Assembly (NCBI GenBank): GCA_965371805.1
Contig: CBDUZW010000117.1
Location: 1-8,714, forward strand
DNA from: JAOZTV01 sp965371805
Lineage (GTDB): Bacteria; Acidobacteriota; Aminicenantia; UBA2199
Direction of reading: 5' to 3'
Length of the DNA stretch: 8,714 nucleotides
Part shown: piece by piece, positions 6,784-8,714 of the stretch
How positions within the stretch are numbered: position 1 is the stretch's first letter
Layout of the letters: each line of letters begins with the position of its first letter
Position numbers and translations under genes: made by a program
Notes under the pieces: model-generated
Seen by the model: the letters and a program-made list of their open reading frames with translations, nothing else
What the model was told of the DNA's origin: nothing
Databases searched by the model: none

Positions 6784-7995
6784 TTATTTTTTACGTTTTG
6801 CTTCAACAACTCTTTTGACAACTTGTAATTCCTGCATTATTGCCGGCTTAAAAATATAACATGGCACTAAGTGAAATACTTTTGATGTGGCTCTGATAAG
6901 TTTCTTTACAGGTACAGGTGGCATATATTGAAGAAGTGGAAGTTTTGTAACTCTAACCTTATAACAACCTTTTTTATAAGAATTAGGAATGGTCCAGGAA
7001 AAAGACCCGTCATCAAGAGTTTTCAGTGTAACTATTTTCCATTGTGGGAACCAGAACTTAAATGGCACACCTATCATTTTTTGTAATGGAACTAAGTTTT
7101 TTGCATTATAATGTAATTTATAAAATTCTTTTAAGTCTATCAGGTTTAGTTTTGGACATTTAGCACTAATAATTTCAATTTTAACATATGTTTTCAATTT
7201 TAACAATTCACGTTTTAACTCATACTTTTTAAATAATGGATATACAGGAACTTTCTTAAGAATTTGAAGTTTTTTTCTCCACTTAATTACAAGTTTTTTA
7301 TTAAGACACTTATAGCTATTATAAGCTGGTTCATAAACTTCAAACTGATATGCAGGTGTTAATACTGTAGAAATTGTAAAAGAATTACTATTATCCCAAA
7401 CTACATTATCGAGAGTCTTTACTCTAACAATATAGCTGCCATTAGCTACACTATTTGGAACCGGCCAGCTAAAACTTCCATCATTTGCCGTACTATTTGT
7501 AATATCCAAAATCTTTGTTGTCCCTGCTGGATTATACAAACGAATCTTTACTGTTGCATCTTGAGAACCTGATTTTGTCCATTGTATTGTATAAGAGCTC
7601 CCTTTTTTTACAGTTTCACCTGATGCCGGTTTTGTAACTGTTATAGATAAACTAGAAATTGTAAAAACACCACCATCATCCCAAGTTGCATTATCAAGAG
7701 TCTTTACTCGAACAACATAACTTCCATTCGCTACACTATTTGGAACCGGCCAAGAAAAACTCCCATTATTTGCGGTACTATTTGTAATATCCAGAATTTT
7801 TGTTGTCCCTGCTGGATTATACAAACGAATCTTTACTAATGAATCTTGAGCTCCAGATTTTGTCCAAAGTATTGTATATGGACTCCCTTTTGATACTGTT
7901 TCTCCCGATGCCGGTTTAGTCACTGTAATTGTCCCGGCTGATAGCATTCCCATTGTTACAATAACAACTAACATTAATAATAATAATTTTTTCAT
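6784..7995 (-). CDS. Protein E: secreted KNH-type Ig-like repeat protein, paralogue of A
   Basis: This 403-residue protein has the same order of parts as A. It comprises a Sec signal peptide (1-20, ending LSA), KNH-type repeats at 22-113 and 117-208, and an expanded third module at about 218-375. The third module shares VKIEIISAKCP, a W/F-rich FWFPQWK segment, LDDGSFSWTIP and KKGCYKVRVTKLP with A. C280 and C344 correspond to the A pair; C230 and C379 are extra. The third module and tail are strongly basic, ending VEAKRKK. The first repeat has NNGSF where the others have NDGSF, and WDDGG for DDSG. The ribosome site is AAAAGGGGG ending five bases before the ATG, unlike the AGGAGG of its neighbours. 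A promoter-like element lies about 40 bases upstream. The stop lies only eight bases before the first recognisable codon of the broken copy, and no hairpin follows it. Function is unknown; a surface or secreted role is inferred. Confidence 0.85.
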   Translation of the reverse strand: MKKLLLLMLVVIVTMGMLSAGTITVTKPASGETVSKGSPYTILWTKSGAQDSLVKIRLYNPAGTTKILDITNSTANNGSFSWPVPNSVANGSYVVRVKTLDNATWDDGGVFTISSLSITVTKPASGETVKKGSSYTIQWTKSGSQDATVKIRLYNPAGTTKILDITNSTANDGSFSWPVPNSVANGSYIVRVKTLDNVVWDNSNSFTISTVLTPAYQFEVYEPAYNSYKCLNKKLVIKWRKKLQILKKVPVYPLFKKYELKRELLKLKTYVKIEIISAKCPKLNLIDLKEFYKLHYNAKNLVPLQKMIGVPFKFWFPQWKIVTLKTLDDGSFSWTIPNSYKKGCYKVRVTKLPLLQYMPPVPVKKLIRATSKVFHLVPCYIFKPAIMQELQVVKRVVEAKRKK

Positions 7996-8034
7996 TGTTT
8001 CCCCCTTTTAAAAATCATATTTTTTATTAATATT

Positions 8035-8064
8035 ATTATATATAATTCTTCTAAAAATATCTCA
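8035..8064 (-). promoter_or_regulatory. Promoter-like element before E (TGAGAT-18-TATAAT)
   Basis: On the minus strand TGAGAT (8064-8059) is followed by ATTTTTAG and, 18 bases after the hexamer, TATAAT (8040-8035). It is one of three copies in the window with this spacing. A start about seven bases beyond the -10 box would give a leader of roughly 33 bases containing the ribosome site. Confidence 0.5.
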
Positions 8065-8222
8065 CTATTTTATGATTTTTTATAACTATTATTTTAATGG
8101 ACTATTATTCTATTCTTAAAATAATCAATATTCATAAATTAAAGTGCTGAGTTGAAATTTTAATTGTCTCACTTGAATCATTCGAACATATTTATACATT
8201 AGCTTGAAAAACCCATAAGATA

Positions 8223-8248
8223 GTCCACATAATTGCATATATGTGGAC
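8223..8248 (-). terminator. Hairpin downstream of F, probable terminator
   Basis: A perfect 9-base inverted repeat (GTCCACATA at 8223-8231 with TATGTGGAC at 8240-8248) has an 8-base loop. It begins 45 bases after the stop of F on the minus strand. Four of the nine pairs are G-C, making it one of the more stable local folds in the window. No U-tract follows it on the minus strand, although a run of nine T precedes it. Confidence 0.5.
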
Positions 8249-8293
8249 CTCATATATCAAAAAAAAATTTTCTAAAACTATTTTATTTTTTAT

Positions 8294-8714
8294 CTAATTA
8301 ATTATAAGTTTATTACTATCATCATATACTAAATTGTCTATTGTTTTTACTCTAATGATATAATTTGATGCAGTGGAAAGAGCGCCTGGGATTGTCCAAC
8401 TATAACTACCATCATTGAGGGTAGAATCTGTTATGCCTAATATCTTTGAACCATTCTGGTATAATCGTATTTTCACATTTGCATTTTGGGTCCCTGTCTT
8501 ATTCCAGATTATTGTATACTGAGATCCTCTAGTCCAGGTTACACTGGATCCAGGGGAGGTCACTATTATAGAACTACCTGCATTCCTTATTGTAAGTTCA
8601 TCGCTATCATCATATACTTGGTTATCTACTGTCTTTACTCTAACTATATAATTTGTGTCATTGGAAATAGTACCAGGTATTGTCCAGCTATAACTACCAT
8701 CATTGGGGGTTGAA
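8294..8714 (-). CDS. Protein F (partial): C-terminal end of a KNH-type Ig-like repeat protein
   Basis: The minus-strand frame is open from the right edge to the TAG at 8294-8296, giving the last 139 residues of a larger protein. It shows the second half of one repeat (from STPNDGSYSWTIP to DDSDELTI) and one complete repeat (about 8300-8569; IIVTSPGSS..., YTIIWNKTG, VKIRLYQNG, NDGSYSWTIPG, YIIRVKTIDN, DDSNKLIIN), ending exactly at the repeat boundary. A GTG at 8563-8561 encodes the Val of IIVTSP within the repeat and is not a start. These repeats belong to a different subgroup from A, B and E: the LYQNGSKI turn is shorter, and the loop after SWTIPG is longer (ALSTASN). Adjacent repeats within F are much alike, suggesting a longer tandem array beyond the window. 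No anchor is seen at the C-terminus. Confidence 0.85.
   Translation of the reverse strand, partial: STPNDGSYSWTIPGTISNDTNYIVRVKTVDNQVYDDSDELTIRNAGSSIIVTSPGSSVTWTRGSQYTIIWNKTGTQNANVKIRLYQNGSKILGITDSTLNDGSYSWTIPGALSTASNYIIRVKTIDNLVYDDSNKLIIN

Larger units (their letters stand above)
7996..8293. other. Intergenic region between F and E
   Basis: About 300 bases without a gene. It holds the ribosome site and promoter-like element of E at its left end, a hairpin at 8223-8248 and an A9 run at 8259-8267 (T-run on the minus strand) just after the stop of F. Between 8065 and 8222 I see nothing beyond AT-rich sequence: no tRNA-like fold and no remnant of the repeat family. Confidence 0.6.

Noticed and set aside
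8001..8005. G5 run in the ribosome site of E as a phase-variation tract
   Set aside because: Five bases is too short for appreciable slippage.
8561..8563. GTG as the start of F
   Set aside because: It encodes a Val inside a conserved repeat, and the frame continues upstream with another repeat to the window edge.
8486..8713. Plus-strand open frame at the right edge
   Set aside because: It is antisense to the clear KNH repeats of F.
1644..8714. CRISPR array or satellite DNA as the cause of the repeated DNA
   Set aside because: The repeats are about 280-base coding units with protein-level conservation and no short direct repeat/spacer pattern.

Overview
The window is an AT-rich bacterial segment (about one third G+C by eye). 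It is dominated by a tandem array of secreted proteins, all on the minus strand, built from a roughly 92-residue Ig-like repeat. The repeat pattern (VTKPASGE..., YTIQWTKSG..., VKIRLY..., NDGSFSWPVP, YVVRVKT.DN..DDS..F.I) matches the Kre9/KNH-type Ig-like domain found in many bacterial surface proteins. Sec signal peptides, strong AGGAGG-type ribosome sites and repeats of this kind point to a Gram-negative bacterium. Similar repeats are known to me from Aminicenantes/Acidobacteria-like and Cloacimonetes-like lineages, but the phylum cannot be fixed from this sequence.

Layout from left to right. At bases 1-106 the minus strand carries a promoter-like element and a ribosome site for a gene that probably begins just off the left edge. 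A plus-strand gene (245-1534) encodes a type I phosphodiesterase/alkaline-phosphatase-superfamily enzyme with its metal-site residues in place. It converges on the surface-protein array, with a long hairpin between (1587-1631). In transcription order the array is: a partial protein F entering from the right edge (8713-8294), E (7995-6784), a broken headless copy (6775-6281), C (6050-4920), B (4858-2951) and A (2849-1644).

Proteins A, B, C and E share almost the same signal peptide and first repeat but have different C-terminal parts. A and E have a second repeat followed by an expanded third module with two conserved cysteines. B has two more diverged repeats and a long tail of probable Ig-like modules that I do not recognise. 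C has a linker and two CARDB-like modules. I recognise no catalytic motif in any of them and no membrane anchor or sortase signal, so they look like exported adhesive or structural proteins. This is inference from architecture.

The most notable signals are: (1) the constant-head/variable-tail design; (2) the headless pseudogene directly behind E, whose first part matches A at DNA level and whose second part matches E, which suggests recombination among the copies; (3) a promoter-like motif, TGAGAT - 18 bases - TATAAT or TATTAT, found before E, before C and before the putative gene off the left edge; and (4) long hairpins after some of the genes that lack U-tracts. I see no tRNA, rRNA, CRISPR array, insertion sequence or integrase.
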